Source: Bowmanella sp. JS7-9
GTDB taxonomy: Bacteria > Pseudomonadota > Gammaproteobacteria > Enterobacterales > Alteromonadaceae
Direction of reading: 5' to 3'
NCBI RefSeq assembly: GCF_004329715.1
Contig: NZ_JXSY01000021.1
Coordinates: forward strand, 208,308 to 272,307
DNA: 64,000 bases
Position 1 is the first letter of the stretch; each line of letters starts with the position of its first letter. Positions 28,989 through 37,865 of this stretch are shown here, piece after piece. The position numbers and the translations under genes were made by a program. Below the pieces are notes generated by a model. The model worked only from the letters and a program-made list of their open reading frames with translations. It searched no databases and was not told the DNA's origin.

Positions 28989-29014
28989 CAAAAGCGCGAT
29001 GCATGCATCGCGCT
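28985..29014 (-). terminator. terminator palindrome, minus-strand polarity
   Basis: A perfect 22-base palindrome (28993-29014, half-site AGCGCGATGCA) is followed on the minus strand by TTTTGTTATTT. It therefore probably ends the minus-strand PEP-CTERM gene transcript, which stops 127 bases upstream, and may also end the plus-strand gene. Confidence 0.6.
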
Positions 29015-29140
29015 AACAGGTTTTTGGTGGTAATGCCCAGGTTAGGTAACCACACTATTCAAGCGGGTAAATGCCAAGACAACTAATATCAGGTAATTCG
29101 CGAGAGGTGCGGATTATTTGATATTACTGGTCAAACCCAA

Positions 29141-29944
29141 TTAACCCTTTTTACTACGTCTTACTGAAGCGATTCCGATTAATCCAAGTGGTAGCAACCA
29201 CAGAGCTGTTGGCTCGCTCACCCCTTGAGCATTTGCCGGACGTAATAAAGCCTGACGAGTTTCATATTCGATTTCTAACTCAAACGTCAATGAATCAAAG
29301 TGTCCAGCGCTAATTTGTCCGGTGTAACCGAATAACCCATCAGCCAACAAATCTGCAAACGAATCCACACTCAGTGTTGTGCTGGCAAAGATGTCACCAA
29401 AGTCATTTCTGTCGTACTGATTGTAGGTACGGTAATTTCTCGAGTAGTAATACACGTTATTGTTGGTGTACTGACGCACAAACACATCGTCATTTTGGGT
29501 GGTGTCAGTCAACTGCTGGTCACCAAAATCTACTAACAGAATGTCTGCTTCACCATCGCCAATAAATTCGTTGTAGGTGTAATTGGAATAATAGTAACTG
29601 GGACTGTAGTAACAACTGCTGCCACCCCAACGGCTGTAGTAACATCCGCCGCTACTAGGACTGTAATAAGAACTGCCTGAAACATACTGGGTGTAGGTGC
29701 TGGTTTGTAACTCAGAAGAGAAGCCATACACCTTGAATGTGGCATGCACCAGGTCAACGTCAACGCCTAATCCAGACTGTTCTTGTAGAAAAGGATTGAT
29801 ATCGAAGACACCTTCGATGAGGTTGTTACTGTCCATGTAACTGTCTAATTGGTTTGTAATGCTCACTAATCCGGCTTGAGCACTAGAGGATAACCCTGCG
29901 GTTGCAAGCAAACCCAACGCGACTTTGGTTTTATTTGATGTCAT
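29141..29944 (-). CDS. Tyr-rich PEP-CTERM-type exported protein
   Basis: This 267-residue protein has a signal peptide (MTSNKTKVALGLL to SSSAQA). Its centre is strikingly Tyr/Ser/Cys-rich (SSYYSPSSGGCYYSRW, SCYYSPSYYYSNYTYNEF). It ends in a PEP-CTERM tripartite signal: SEPTALWLL, hydrophobic LGLIGIA, then VRRSKK. Exosortase cleaves such signals during export of biofilm proteins; no exosortase is in this window. The ATG at 29944 is preferred (GGAG upstream) over 29980. Confidence 0.82.
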   Translation of the reverse strand: MTSNKTKVALGLLATAGLSSSAQAGLVSITNQLDSYMDSNNLIEGVFDINPFLQEQSGLGVDVDLVHATFKVYGFSSELQTSTYTQYVSGSSYYSPSSGGCYYSRWGGSSCYYSPSYYYSNYTYNEFIGDGEADILLVDFGDQQLTDTTQNDDVFVRQYTNNNVYYYSRNYRTYNQYDRNDFGDIFASTTLSVDSFADLLADGLFGYTGQISAGHFDSLTFELEIEYETRQALLRPANAQGVSEPTALWLLPLGLIGIASVRRSKKG

Positions 29945-30065
29945 AACTACAACTCCAACTACATGAACAACATGTCTCAATTAGCAAAGTTCAGGCCAAC
30001 TTTAAATGTACTGTAAATCAGAGGTTTATCAATTAACCATAATAACAGTGTAAAATATTTTGACA

Positions 30066-30758
30066 TTAACCTATGGCATTAATAATGACTCGCTGCGTTA
30101 ATCGCTTCTCGTCAAGTTGGCCGCTAGCAGGATTAACTTTTACATCAATAGAGTGGAATACATTACCCGGCCAAATTACCAGACGGTTGAGTTTGCCCTC
30201 GATGGTATCCACTTTTTCCCATTGGGTATTCGTGTCTGTCACATAACCCAATGGAGTGTCTAGTTTCCGTTGAGCACTCAGGTTTTGATAATGCGCTTTT
30301 TGTGCCTCGGTCACTACCGTCATAGAGTTTGTCTCGCGGTTGCGAAAAAAAACGGTTCCGCCTAAATCCTGTTCGTTGAGGTAAATCACCCCCAACATCG
30401 GTGTGCCATCGATATGTGGCTGCCCTTGATTGTCTAACAACTTCTCTTCCGGTGTAGTCAGGATTGAAAAGTCGGTTGAAATGGCTTCTGTTTTGATTTG
30501 CTTTCCGGTCGCTCGGGTCAATACCGTAGCGATAAAATGGCAAAACGCCTTGATGCTTGGGTCTTCCTGACTAAGTGGTTGATGCCGACCAGGGTAGTAA
30601 GCAACTGAAGATGGAAACGAGTTTGAAAACGCCAGATGCCTCACTTCAAGAGGTGTGGCAAAAATGTCATCAATGACAAATAACGGAACTTCTTTATTTC
30701 CGAGCCAAATAATATATGGTTTGGAGTGTGGGTTGATCAGTAACTTATTCAAGGTCAT
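30066..30758 (-). CDS. DUF6445-like, 2OG-Fe(II)-oxygenase-type protein
   Basis: This 230-residue cytoplasmic protein has His115-x-Asp117 in QPHIDGTPMLGVIYLN and His202 in VFHSIDV, with Arg219/Arg223 further on. That order matches the HxD...H facial triad and the 2-oxoglutarate-binding Arg of double-stranded beta-helix oxygenases. To my knowledge DUF6445 proteins recur next to tryptophan-halogenase-like genes, as here: divergent, with starts 38 bases apart. The substrate is unknown. Confidence 0.72.
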   Translation of the reverse strand: MTLNKLLINPHSKPYIIWLGNKEVPLFVIDDIFATPLEVRHLAFSNSFPSSVAYYPGRHQPLSQEDPSIKAFCHFIATVLTRATGKQIKTEAISTDFSILTTPEEKLLDNQGQPHIDGTPMLGVIYLNEQDLGGTVFFRNRETNSMTVVTEAQKAHYQNLSAQRKLDTPLGYVTDTNTQWEKVDTIEGKLNRLVIWPGNVFHSIDVKVNPASGQLDEKRLTQRVIINAIG

Positions 30759-30796
30759 TCCCGCGCTTAGCTGATGGCATCTGAAGGTGAGTCTAT

Positions 30797-32314
30797 ATGA
30801 AAAAAAGCCGCGTTGTTATAGTCGGAGGTGGTTCCGCTGGCTGGATGACTGCGTGTTATCTGAATCATGTATTCGGTAACAACAGTCAGTTTGAAGTCAC
30901 GTTAATTGAGTCAGCAGATGTACCGACGATTGGGGTTGGCGAGGCAACGGTACACACCTTGCGCGGTTTCTTGGAAGCCTGCGATTTGTCAGAAGGTGAA
31001 TTTATGGTGGCAACTGATGCCACGCTAAAACACGGAATTCTATTTAAACACTGGCAGATTGGAGATGATCCCAAGGATCAGTATTTTCACCCCTTTGAAG
31101 ACATCGCGCCAATAGCGCCTGAAGGGGTAATTAACCATTGGTTGAATCTGAAATTTAAATCTGCCACACCTCCACGGTTTGATCGCTTTATGGGGGTGCA
31201 GGGGATTCTCGCTGCAGCGGAAAAATCACCCAAGTTAATGCACGATAGCCAATATCGCGCACCGGTTCCTTATGGATATCATTTAGATGCGATTAAGTTT
31301 GCTCATTTCCTGCGTGATGTATCCGTAAAACGTGGGGTAAAGCATATTTGTGACCACGTGACCGACGTTAATCATCAAGACGGGATCATAGGTTCGGTGC
31401 GATTAGCATCTGGCCAGCAAGTGGAAGGGGATTTGTTCATTGATTGCAGCGGATTCCGTTCCATTCTGGCATCTGCGCTAGGTGCTACGTTTATTTCTTA
31501 CAGCGACAAATTGTTCTGCGACAAGGCTGTTACTGCACGAGTACCACAAAGCGACAAGTTCGTACCCAAACCCTATACCACCGCAACTGCGAGGCGTTCT
31601 GGCTGGACGTTTGACATCGATTTGCAAAGTCGTAAAGGACTTGGTTACGTCTATTCCAGTCAACATTTATCAGAAATGGAAGCCGAAGCTGAATTTCGTC
31701 AGGTATTCGGGTTAGGTGACGAACAAGGAGTGAACCATTTCACTACTCGTGTCGGTCGTCAGGATCGGGCTTGGGTCGGAAATTGTGTCTCAATCGGTTT
31801 AGCTCAGGGTTTCATCGAACCACTTGAGTCCACAGGCTTGTATTTTATTGAAATGAGTTTGCGATTCCTGACCGATTATCTGGTGCTTGAAGATAGCGAT
31901 GCCGCGAGGGACAAATATAACGCAGTACTGAACAACCTATTCGATCAGACGGTTGACTTTATAGTGTTGCATTACGTTTTGACCAAGCGCCATGACACGC
32001 CATTTTGGCAGGATATACAAACTAATATGGCTCGTTCAGGTGATCTCAATGAGCTATTGCAGTTGTGGAAGCACAAAGCGCCTACTGATTCCGATTTCCT
32101 AAATGCTGGCCTGATATTTCGTGCCACAAATTATGCGGCGATATTGTATGGCATGGAGTCTCTTCCTCAAGATTTGCCAACGATTGTCCGACATATGGGG
32201 ATTGAACAAAGTCACGAAGTCCTGAGTAAAATCCAGTCAGTTCAAAAAATGGCGATTACTTCCTCTCCTTCGCATCAAGAGTTCTTACAAAAGTTTTTGG
32301 GGGCATTCAGCTAG
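30797..32314 (+). CDS. tryptophan-halogenase-family flavoprotein with altered WxWxIP motif
   Basis: This 505-residue protein has the FAD motif GGGSAGW (10-16), the active-site Lys equivalent Lys78 in DATLKHG and the FIEPLEST motif with Glu344, both needed in PrnA-type FADH2-dependent halogenases. The second signature WxWxIP is not intact: the matching place reads GWTFDIDL (269-276), with Trp kept but the second Trp, Ile-Pro changed. It is a full-length member, but halogenation is uncertain. AAGGTGAG precedes the ATG. It shares a divergent promoter region with the DUF6445 gene; no flavin reductase is nearby. Confidence 0.85.
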   Translation: MKKSRVVIVGGGSAGWMTACYLNHVFGNNSQFEVTLIESADVPTIGVGEATVHTLRGFLEACDLSEGEFMVATDATLKHGILFKHWQIGDDPKDQYFHPFEDIAPIAPEGVINHWLNLKFKSATPPRFDRFMGVQGILAAAEKSPKLMHDSQYRAPVPYGYHLDAIKFAHFLRDVSVKRGVKHICDHVTDVNHQDGIIGSVRLASGQQVEGDLFIDCSGFRSILASALGATFISYSDKLFCDKAVTARVPQSDKFVPKPYTTATARRSGWTFDIDLQSRKGLGYVYSSQHLSEMEAEAEFRQVFGLGDEQGVNHFTTRVGRQDRAWVGNCVSIGLAQGFIEPLESTGLYFIEMSLRFLTDYLVLEDSDAARDKYNAVLNNLFDQTVDFIVLHYVLTKRHDTPFWQDIQTNMARSGDLNELLQLWKHKAPTDSDFLNAGLIFRATNYAAILYGMESLPQDLPTIVRHMGIEQSHEVLSKIQSVQKMAITSSPSHQEFLQKFLGAFS

Positions 32315-32519
32315 AAAGTTTGACAGGGCAAAATAGCGTTAGCGTGGCATGCAATGTAATAGGCGATTTTTGATTGGTGCAAAAGGCGCACTTTGATTTT
32401 CGAATGTCCTTGCATTTAAAGCACTACTATTATGATTATCAACAAGTTACAGATGGATAGCGCAGGCAGATAAATTATTTCGCTCCGCGTGTTTAATCAG
32501 TCAGATTGGAAAGAGACTC

Positions 32520-34670
32520 ATGTTAAAGCGCTTTTTGTCTGAGTTACGCCGCCGCCGGGTATTTCAAACTTTATTACCCTACTTGGGAGTTGTCTGGTTG
32601 CTGTTGCAAGTTGCCAGTGTGTTGCAACCCATGTTGCATTTCTCCCAGACTGCATCAGCCATCTTTGGCTTGATTCTGTTGTTTTCCATCCCGCTGGTTG
32701 CCTATTTATCCTGGTATTATGATTTTGGTTTGGATGGCATTCGTCAGGTTGAGGAATCAGACGGCACAATTCGGCCACTGAGATTACGGCATTGGTTGTG
32801 GTTGATGATGATTATTGGCCTGTCTGGTGTTGTTGGGTTCCAGTATTACCAGTCACTCCAGTCGTCGATCAACAAACAGGCTGAGGGTTTATCCAAACAG
32901 CTTACAGCCAGAAGTATTGCGGTACTGTCATTCCGGGATGTGAGTCAAAATCAGGAGCAACTCTATCTGGCACAAGGAATGAGTGAAACGCTTAGCCAGA
33001 TGCTCGGACAGGAACCTGCGCTTAAAGTATTGTCCAGCTCCTCTGTGTTTGCTCTACAGCAACAAAGTCTGCTCCCTGTTGATATCGCCCATCGTTTGCA
33101 GGCGGATATACTACTCAATGGCAATGTTCGCTTGACGGGGTCTAAGCTGAGGGTCTATGCCGAGTTATTAGATCCAATCAGTAGCAAAGTGTTGTGGAGC
33201 GACACATTTGATCGGCAATTAAATGATGTGTTTCAGGTGCAGGAAGACATCGCACGAAGTGTATTAAATCTGCTGCAAGATCAGTATCTGGCGCCAGGGA
33301 GTTTACAGGCATCCCAAAAAACCGCTGCTTCCGATGCGTATTTGCTCTATTTACAGGGCCGGGCAGCATATCGTAAACAAACCGCCGCAGATATGCAGGT
33401 TGCACGTGACTTATTCCGGCAGGCCATTGCAATGGATCCTGAGTACGCATTAGCCTACGCGGCAGAAGCTGACAGTGTGGTGATGTTGGCGGACACACCT
33501 AATACATTTGGCGTGCTACAGCCTGACGTGGCCTTACGGCTTGCAAATGAAAAATTGGATGCAGCTCTGCTACGTGCACCAGAATTAGCCGAAGCGCACG
33601 CCGTGCGCGGGCATACCATGTGGTTGTTGTCTAATGACCCACTGGCTGCCATTGATGCTCTTAACAAGGCCATTGAATTAAATCCGAGTCTCGCCAATGC
33701 CTATATGTGGCGATTTCAGGCCCAAAACCAACTTGGCCACTATGCAGATGCACTAGTGTCATTGCAACAGGCCCATGAGTTGGATCCTGTTTCTATTGCA
33801 ACCAGCTACAACCTGGGATGGGAGTTGATGGTGCGTGGCCAACTAGATGAGGCTACCAGGCAATTTGAACAGCTAAGTAAAGATTTTCCAGACTCTCCGA
33901 TGGGTATTGAAGGGCTAGCCAATGTGGCGTTAATGCGCGGAGATTTGGCGCAAAGCGCCGTTTACCGTCAGCGAATCTGGCAGCAGTCTCCGCAAAATCC
34001 GCAGTTTAGGGATAATTACCTGATTATCTTGTATTCGTTGGGTCTGACAGAGCTTGCTCAGCAAGTTAGTGATGAGCCGTCCTGGCAGTCTTCAAACCTC
34101 CTGATAGAAGGCAAATACCGCGACTTTATTGCTGAGCAAGAATTTAATTTGGCGGCTAATCCAGGCGAGCCATGGGTACAGTTTGAGGCTGCCTGGTATC
34201 ATAGTTTAGTGGGGGAGCGTGCTCGTGCGGTTCAGTTATTAACTGAACTTAATGGGCAATTCACTGATGCCGAACAATACGCGATGCCGATGTGCAGCCC
34301 GGCACTGGAAATCGCCTGGGCGTTTCAGCAGAGGCAAGATAATAAGGCTGCGCAAATCATTAGCCAATGTAAGCAACAAGTAAAGGAAGCCAAAACCAGT
34401 GGTAAGGTGGATAGCTTTGTTGATTATACTGCCGCACGAATCGCCGCGTTGCAGGGCGATAAGCCAACCATGATTACAGAACTTAACAGCGCGCTGAAGC
34501 ATGGCTGGCGGGAATGGTGGACAAAAATGGATCCGTTGCTGGCACCTTATCTGAGTGATCCGGAAATTACCGATATGATGGCCTTTTTAGACAGGGAATT
34601 AGCGCACCAGAAGCAACTGGCGATTACGCTGTTGACGCCGGAACACCCAGCCACTCAGGGCAAAGAGTAA
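32520..34670 (+). CDS. membrane TPR protein with TolB-like domain
   Basis: This 716-residue protein has three membrane segments (about 18-40, 45-67, 92-110), a TolB-like region at about 130-255 (SIAVLSFRDVSQNQEQLYLAQGMSE, ILLNGNVRL) and then TPRs. The C-terminal half resembles the 6921 regulator but has no winged helix. Such proteins appear next to sensory or regulatory genes; the function is unassigned. AAGAGA lies upstream of the ATG. Its last 72 bases are antisense to the end of the convergent PEP-CTERM-like gene. Confidence 0.8.
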   Translation: MLKRFLSELRRRRVFQTLLPYLGVVWLLLQVASVLQPMLHFSQTASAIFGLILLFSIPLVAYLSWYYDFGLDGIRQVEESDGTIRPLRLRHWLWLMMIIGLSGVVGFQYYQSLQSSINKQAEGLSKQLTARSIAVLSFRDVSQNQEQLYLAQGMSETLSQMLGQEPALKVLSSSSVFALQQQSLLPVDIAHRLQADILLNGNVRLTGSKLRVYAELLDPISSKVLWSDTFDRQLNDVFQVQEDIARSVLNLLQDQYLAPGSLQASQKTAASDAYLLYLQGRAAYRKQTAADMQVARDLFRQAIAMDPEYALAYAAEADSVVMLADTPNTFGVLQPDVALRLANEKLDAALLRAPELAEAHAVRGHTMWLLSNDPLAAIDALNKAIELNPSLANAYMWRFQAQNQLGHYADALVSLQQAHELDPVSIATSYNLGWELMVRGQLDEATRQFEQLSKDFPDSPMGIEGLANVALMRGDLAQSAVYRQRIWQQSPQNPQFRDNYLIILYSLGLTELAQQVSDEPSWQSSNLLIEGKYRDFIAEQEFNLAANPGEPWVQFEAAWYHSLVGERARAVQLLTELNGQFTDAEQYAMPMCSPALEIAWAFQQRQDNKAAQIISQCKQQVKEAKTSGKVDSFVDYTAARIAALQGDKPTMITELNSALKHGWREWWTKMDPLLAPYLSDPEITDMMAFLDRELAHQKQLAITLLTPEHPATQGKE

Positions 34671-35360
34671 AACGACCGGTGCTTCATTAACCGGTAAAAT
34701 TAACACTGACTCACTGTAGCCACTGAACCCAATTGACTGGCTCGCACTGCCTCGATAACCGCATAATCCTTCAGCGTAGAGTTCGTCATTACATTCGATC
34801 TCGTCGCGAGTATAAACGTGGAAAAAACTGCGATTATCACCCGCACTGTAACTGGTGTTGAGGGATATGGAATATTGCCCGGGCCTCAGATCTGCGGGCA
34901 TTGGCACATCAAGTGTGGCAATCCCATCAATGATCTCGCTTGCAAAAATCCAGTATTGCGACCCCTGGCTGAGTCGCCAGGTTGCGCTGCTAAGCGCCTG
35001 ATTAAAGTGTATTTGAGAAAAGCCTTCGAACTGGAGGCGTTGGCCTAAAGTGAATTGGTAATAACAGGGGGTGTAGTATTGCGCCCATTCCGCGTCATCG
35101 TCCCAATCCTGAGAGTAAAAATAGCAACCTTCCGGCGCCGGATTGGCATCAGTCAGACCTGTCGTATAACTTTCATATTCTATTGCCGAGGCAAAATCGC
35201 TGACCAGCCCCGCAGAATTTATCAGCGTGTCATCAAGTAAATAAAGAGCCTGTGGACTGGTACTGGTTGTTGATCCGCGGCCGGAACCGCGGATAAGTTC
35301 CGCGTTACAGATATTGGTAAACAGTAGGCTAACAATGGCTAATATATGCTGGAATTTCAT
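34599..35360 (-). CDS. PEP-CTERM-like exported protein (EAP variant)
   Basis: This 253-residue protein has a signal peptide (residues 1-20, ending CNAE) and Cys/Tyr-rich segments (GCYFYSQDWDDD, YYTPCYYQF) like those of the 29141 protein. The C-terminus NEAPVVLLFALSGWVFRRQQR mimics a PEP-CTERM signal with EAP in place of PEP. The ATG at 35360 with GGAAAT upstream is chosen. The anchor helix is encoded in the 72 bases that overlap the end of the TPR gene on the other strand. Confidence 0.72.
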   Translation of the reverse strand: MKFQHILAIVSLLFTNICNAELIRGSGRGSTTSTSPQALYLLDDTLINSAGLVSDFASAIEYESYTTGLTDANPAPEGCYFYSQDWDDDAEWAQYYTPCYYQFTLGQRLQFEGFSQIHFNQALSSATWRLSQGSQYWIFASEIIDGIATLDVPMPADLRPGQYSISLNTSYSAGDNRSFFHVYTRDEIECNDELYAEGLCGYRGSASQSIGFSGYSESVLILPVNEAPVVLLFALSGWVFRRQQRNRQLLLVR

Positions 35361-35460
35361 TGGATTTCCACTCCGTATGGGAACCACTTCATCCCTGTTA
35401 TGTTTAATTTGTAGCCTAGTCAATCACGCAATAAAAAGCGATGTAATACAGTGAATTAAA

Positions 35461-36762
35461 TTACAGCGCTTTTTTCGTTGGCATCACCACGTTGGCAAAT
35501 ATCAGCCCAGCCACCAGTGACATGAAAATCAGGAATACTTCCTGACCCAAATGGTCTGATTGCACTAAATCCTGTCCGGACACAAATGAATTGAGGCCAA
35601 TATAGGTTTTTGAGCCGGGTACCAGCACAATCAAGCCATGCATCGCCACGATGGTGGAAGGCTGATTGGCAATACGGGTGAATAAATTGGCAAACACTCC
35701 TAGCGCAAAGGCGCCGGCGAACGCACCCAATCCAGCGGTCATATACAGGCCGCTCCAGGTCGCGGTACCGTAGGCGATAAAGGCAGATAACATCGCCCAC
35801 AGGATATGCTTAGCGCGGGTTCGGAAGATCGCGACCAGGCCAAGGCAAAGTAGCGCCACGGCTAACCAGGTTGCCCAAAACGGCAAAGATTGGGCGGGAA
35901 CATATTCGTTGGCACCGAACAAAGCGAATCCGGCTGAGATGCCGAGAAAGCCGCCAAAGTACAATTTGAATAACTGCATTAAGGCATCCATCACCCGTGC
36001 GGTGCCGGACACCATATTGCGTGACGATAATTCCGCCAGCCCCATGGTAAGTGCCAGACCTGGTACCAATATAATCACCGAGGACAGCACAATAAGTGGG
36101 ATGTTAATACCCGGATCAAGATAGTGGCTGATAGCACATGCGGCGAAACCGGCGACGAACGATGTAACCGGCTCAAGCATCAGGTTTACCCGCCGGCTGT
36201 ATTGCGCCCACAAGGTCCAGATATAGGCGATAAACCCAAGCAGTCCTGACCACAAAATTTCCGGCCAACTCGCCCCCATCAGCATCGCAAAGGCACCGGT
36301 AGATAAACCAAACGCCAGACAGGTCACCGTCTTCCCGTAGGGACTGCCCATCTGGTCAATTTCATCTAACCGGGCATCCGCTTCTTCCAGCGACACTTCA
36401 CCAGCCAATAACTGACTGGCCAGTTCATCGGTCAGCGACAGCGCATTCATATCCAAATCACCCGGCAATAAACGCGCTGCGTGATTATATTCGTCCTCGT
36501 GACGGTCGCTCCAGATAACAAATGTTAAGGCCGTTGGCGTGGAAATAAACGAGGCGCGAACCCCCAAAAAGGCCGCAACTTCGCTTAGGTAAGCTTCCAG
36601 ACGAAATGCGGGCGTACCGTATTTGTGCAACATTTTGCCGAGCTTAACGATAAATTTGCGGATTTGGATAAATTCGGATTTGTTCAACGACCTGTCACTC
36701 AGATAAAAAGAATAGTGGTTACTAATTGCGCGGATTGTAGGGGTTAACGCAGGGCATAGCAA
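35461..36762 (-). CDS. ThrE-family threonine/serine exporter (fused ThrE and ThrE_2 domains)
   Basis: About ten transmembrane segments follow a 130-residue cytoplasmic head (FIVKLGKMLHKYGTPAFRLE, FLGVRASFISTPTAL), the ThrE domain. The C-terminal quarter matches ThrE_2 (PSTIVAMHGLIVLVPGSKTYIGL). In E. coli the two halves are YjjP and YjjB; here they are fused, as in Corynebacterium ThrE. It would export threonine, serine or dicarboxylates. The ATG at 36762 may be too early; a start near KSEFIQIRKF is equally possible. Confidence 0.83.
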   Translation of the reverse strand: MLCPALTPTIRAISNHYSFYLSDRSLNKSEFIQIRKFIVKLGKMLHKYGTPAFRLEAYLSEVAAFLGVRASFISTPTALTFVIWSDRHEDEYNHAARLLPGDLDMNALSLTDELASQLLAGEVSLEEADARLDEIDQMGSPYGKTVTCLAFGLSTGAFAMLMGASWPEILWSGLLGFIAYIWTLWAQYSRRVNLMLEPVTSFVAGFAACAISHYLDPGINIPLIVLSSVIILVPGLALTMGLAELSSRNMVSGTARVMDALMQLFKLYFGGFLGISAGFALFGANEYVPAQSLPFWATWLAVALLCLGLVAIFRTRAKHILWAMLSAFIAYGTATWSGLYMTAGLGAFAGAFALGVFANLFTRIANQPSTIVAMHGLIVLVPGSKTYIGLNSFVSGQDLVQSDHLGQEVFLIFMSLVAGLIFANVVMPTKKAL

Positions 36763-36821
36763 AACAAGTTTGGGCGTTTTGTGAGGTGGCGCTGCGGGCG
36801 CCCGCCGACAACCGATCCAAA

Positions 36822-36962
36822 TTAATTATCTGCCGCTTCCTGCACTTTTTCGCCAGCGGTTTCAATATCCTCTCCCATGCCCTTTACGGTGGCACAGGCG
36901 CTCAGTTGGCCAAGAAACAGCAGCATAGCCAGGCAGGTGAGTACACGCTTTAACTTTAACAT
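36822..36962 (-). CDS. entericidin-type small lipoprotein
   Basis: This 46-residue lipoprotein has lipobox LSAC and the typical tail ATVKGMGEDIETAGEKVQEAA of entericidin A/B proteins. E. coli EcnA/EcnB are antidote and toxin lipoproteins of stationary phase; the single-copy form here is of uncertain role. The ATG at 36962 has AAGGAAA upstream, giving a normal length; a longer frame from 37022 has no support. Confidence 0.85.
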   Translation of the reverse strand: MLKLKRVLTCLAMLLFLGQLSACATVKGMGEDIETAGEKVQEAADN

Positions 36963-37056
36963 ATTGATTTCCTTATGGTTGATAGCTGTTAAACGGTAGA
37001 TGTTAAATGCCAATCTCGCCAACCTGCGTTGCTACAGCTATGTAGCCTGCTGGATA

Positions 37057-37073
37057 ATTCTAATATTTAGAAT
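37057..37073. promoter_or_regulatory. perfect inverted repeat upstream of azoR (putative operator)
   Basis: ATTCTAATATTTAGAAT is a 7-3-7 perfect inverted repeat in the AT-rich gap between entericidin and azoR. A further TTTAGAATTAAA lies about 35 bases on. The layout suits a dimeric repressor (MarR/HxlR type) controlling azoR, but no regulator gene is adjacent. Inference only. Confidence 0.45.
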
Positions 37074-37160
37074 GTAGTGTGTATTTATTACGTATTTTAT
37101 TTTGCATTTTTAGAATTAAACTGTGTGCATTGAAGTTTGTTGCACAACAGAGGTGTGGTC

Positions 37161-37769
37161 ATGCAAAACGTATTAGTGATTAATTCTTCCCTGAATGGCG
37201 CGGCGGGTAATTCTGCCAAACTGGCTGCAGAGTTTGTTGAAAAGCTGCGTACTACCCATCCTGGCGTTACCGTAACCCAGCGTGATTTAGTGGCGATGGG
37301 CCTGCCACATCTGGCGAGTGAGGAAATGCAAGCCTGGATGACGCCTGCCGAAGAACGCAGCGCTGAGCAGCGCGCGTTGGCAGGGTTATCTGATCAGCTG
37401 ATTGCGGAGCTTAAAGCCCATGATGTCATCGTCGTTGGTATGCCGATGTACAACTTTGGCGTGCCGTCGGTATTCAAAGCCTGGATCGACCGTATTGCCA
37501 GAGCCGGCGTGACCTTCCGTTACACTGAAACGGGTCCGGCTGGCCTGCTGGAGGGTAAAAAAGTGGTCATTACCGCGGCGCGCGGAGGCCAATATGTGGG
37601 AACCAGTATGGATACCCAATCAAAATACCTCAAAGACGTGTTTGGCTTTATCGGTATTCGTGATGTGGAATTTGTTTATGCTGAAGGGCTGAATATGGGA
37701 TTGGCGGAGACAGCTTTACAACAAGCGAGTCAGTCCATCGAAGCCATCGTAGGCAGCATTGCGGCCTGA
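37161..37769 (+). CDS. azoR: FMN-dependent NADH:quinone/azo reductase
   Basis: This 202-residue flavodoxin-like protein has the N-terminal INSSLNGAAGNSAKLA, the FMN-binding MPMYNFGVPSVFKAWIDRI and the AARGGQYVG segment of AzoR. It reduces quinones and azo compounds with NADH in the cytoplasm and helps against thiol/electrophile stress. The ATG at 37161 follows AGAGG; an ATG at 37137 is less likely. A strong terminator follows. Confidence 0.92.
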   Translation: MQNVLVINSSLNGAAGNSAKLAAEFVEKLRTTHPGVTVTQRDLVAMGLPHLASEEMQAWMTPAEERSAEQRALAGLSDQLIAELKAHDVIVVGMPMYNFGVPSVFKAWIDRIARAGVTFRYTETGPAGLLEGKKVVITAARGGQYVGTSMDTQSKYLKDVFGFIGIRDVEFVYAEGLNMGLAETALQQASQSIEAIVGSIAA

Positions 37770-37788
37770 TTGAATTAGTTTGAAAAAA

Positions 37789-37812
37789 GCGTGGTTTAAC
37801 CACGCTTTTTTT
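37789..37812. terminator. terminator after azoR
   Basis: GCGTGGTT (37789-37796), one-base centre, AACCACGC (37798-37805), flanked by A-run and T-run, so potentially bidirectional. Confidence 0.88.
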
Positions 37813-37865
37813 ATGTCTGAGAATTAGCGTAGACTGCACAATGACTCATTCGATGGAGAAGCACC

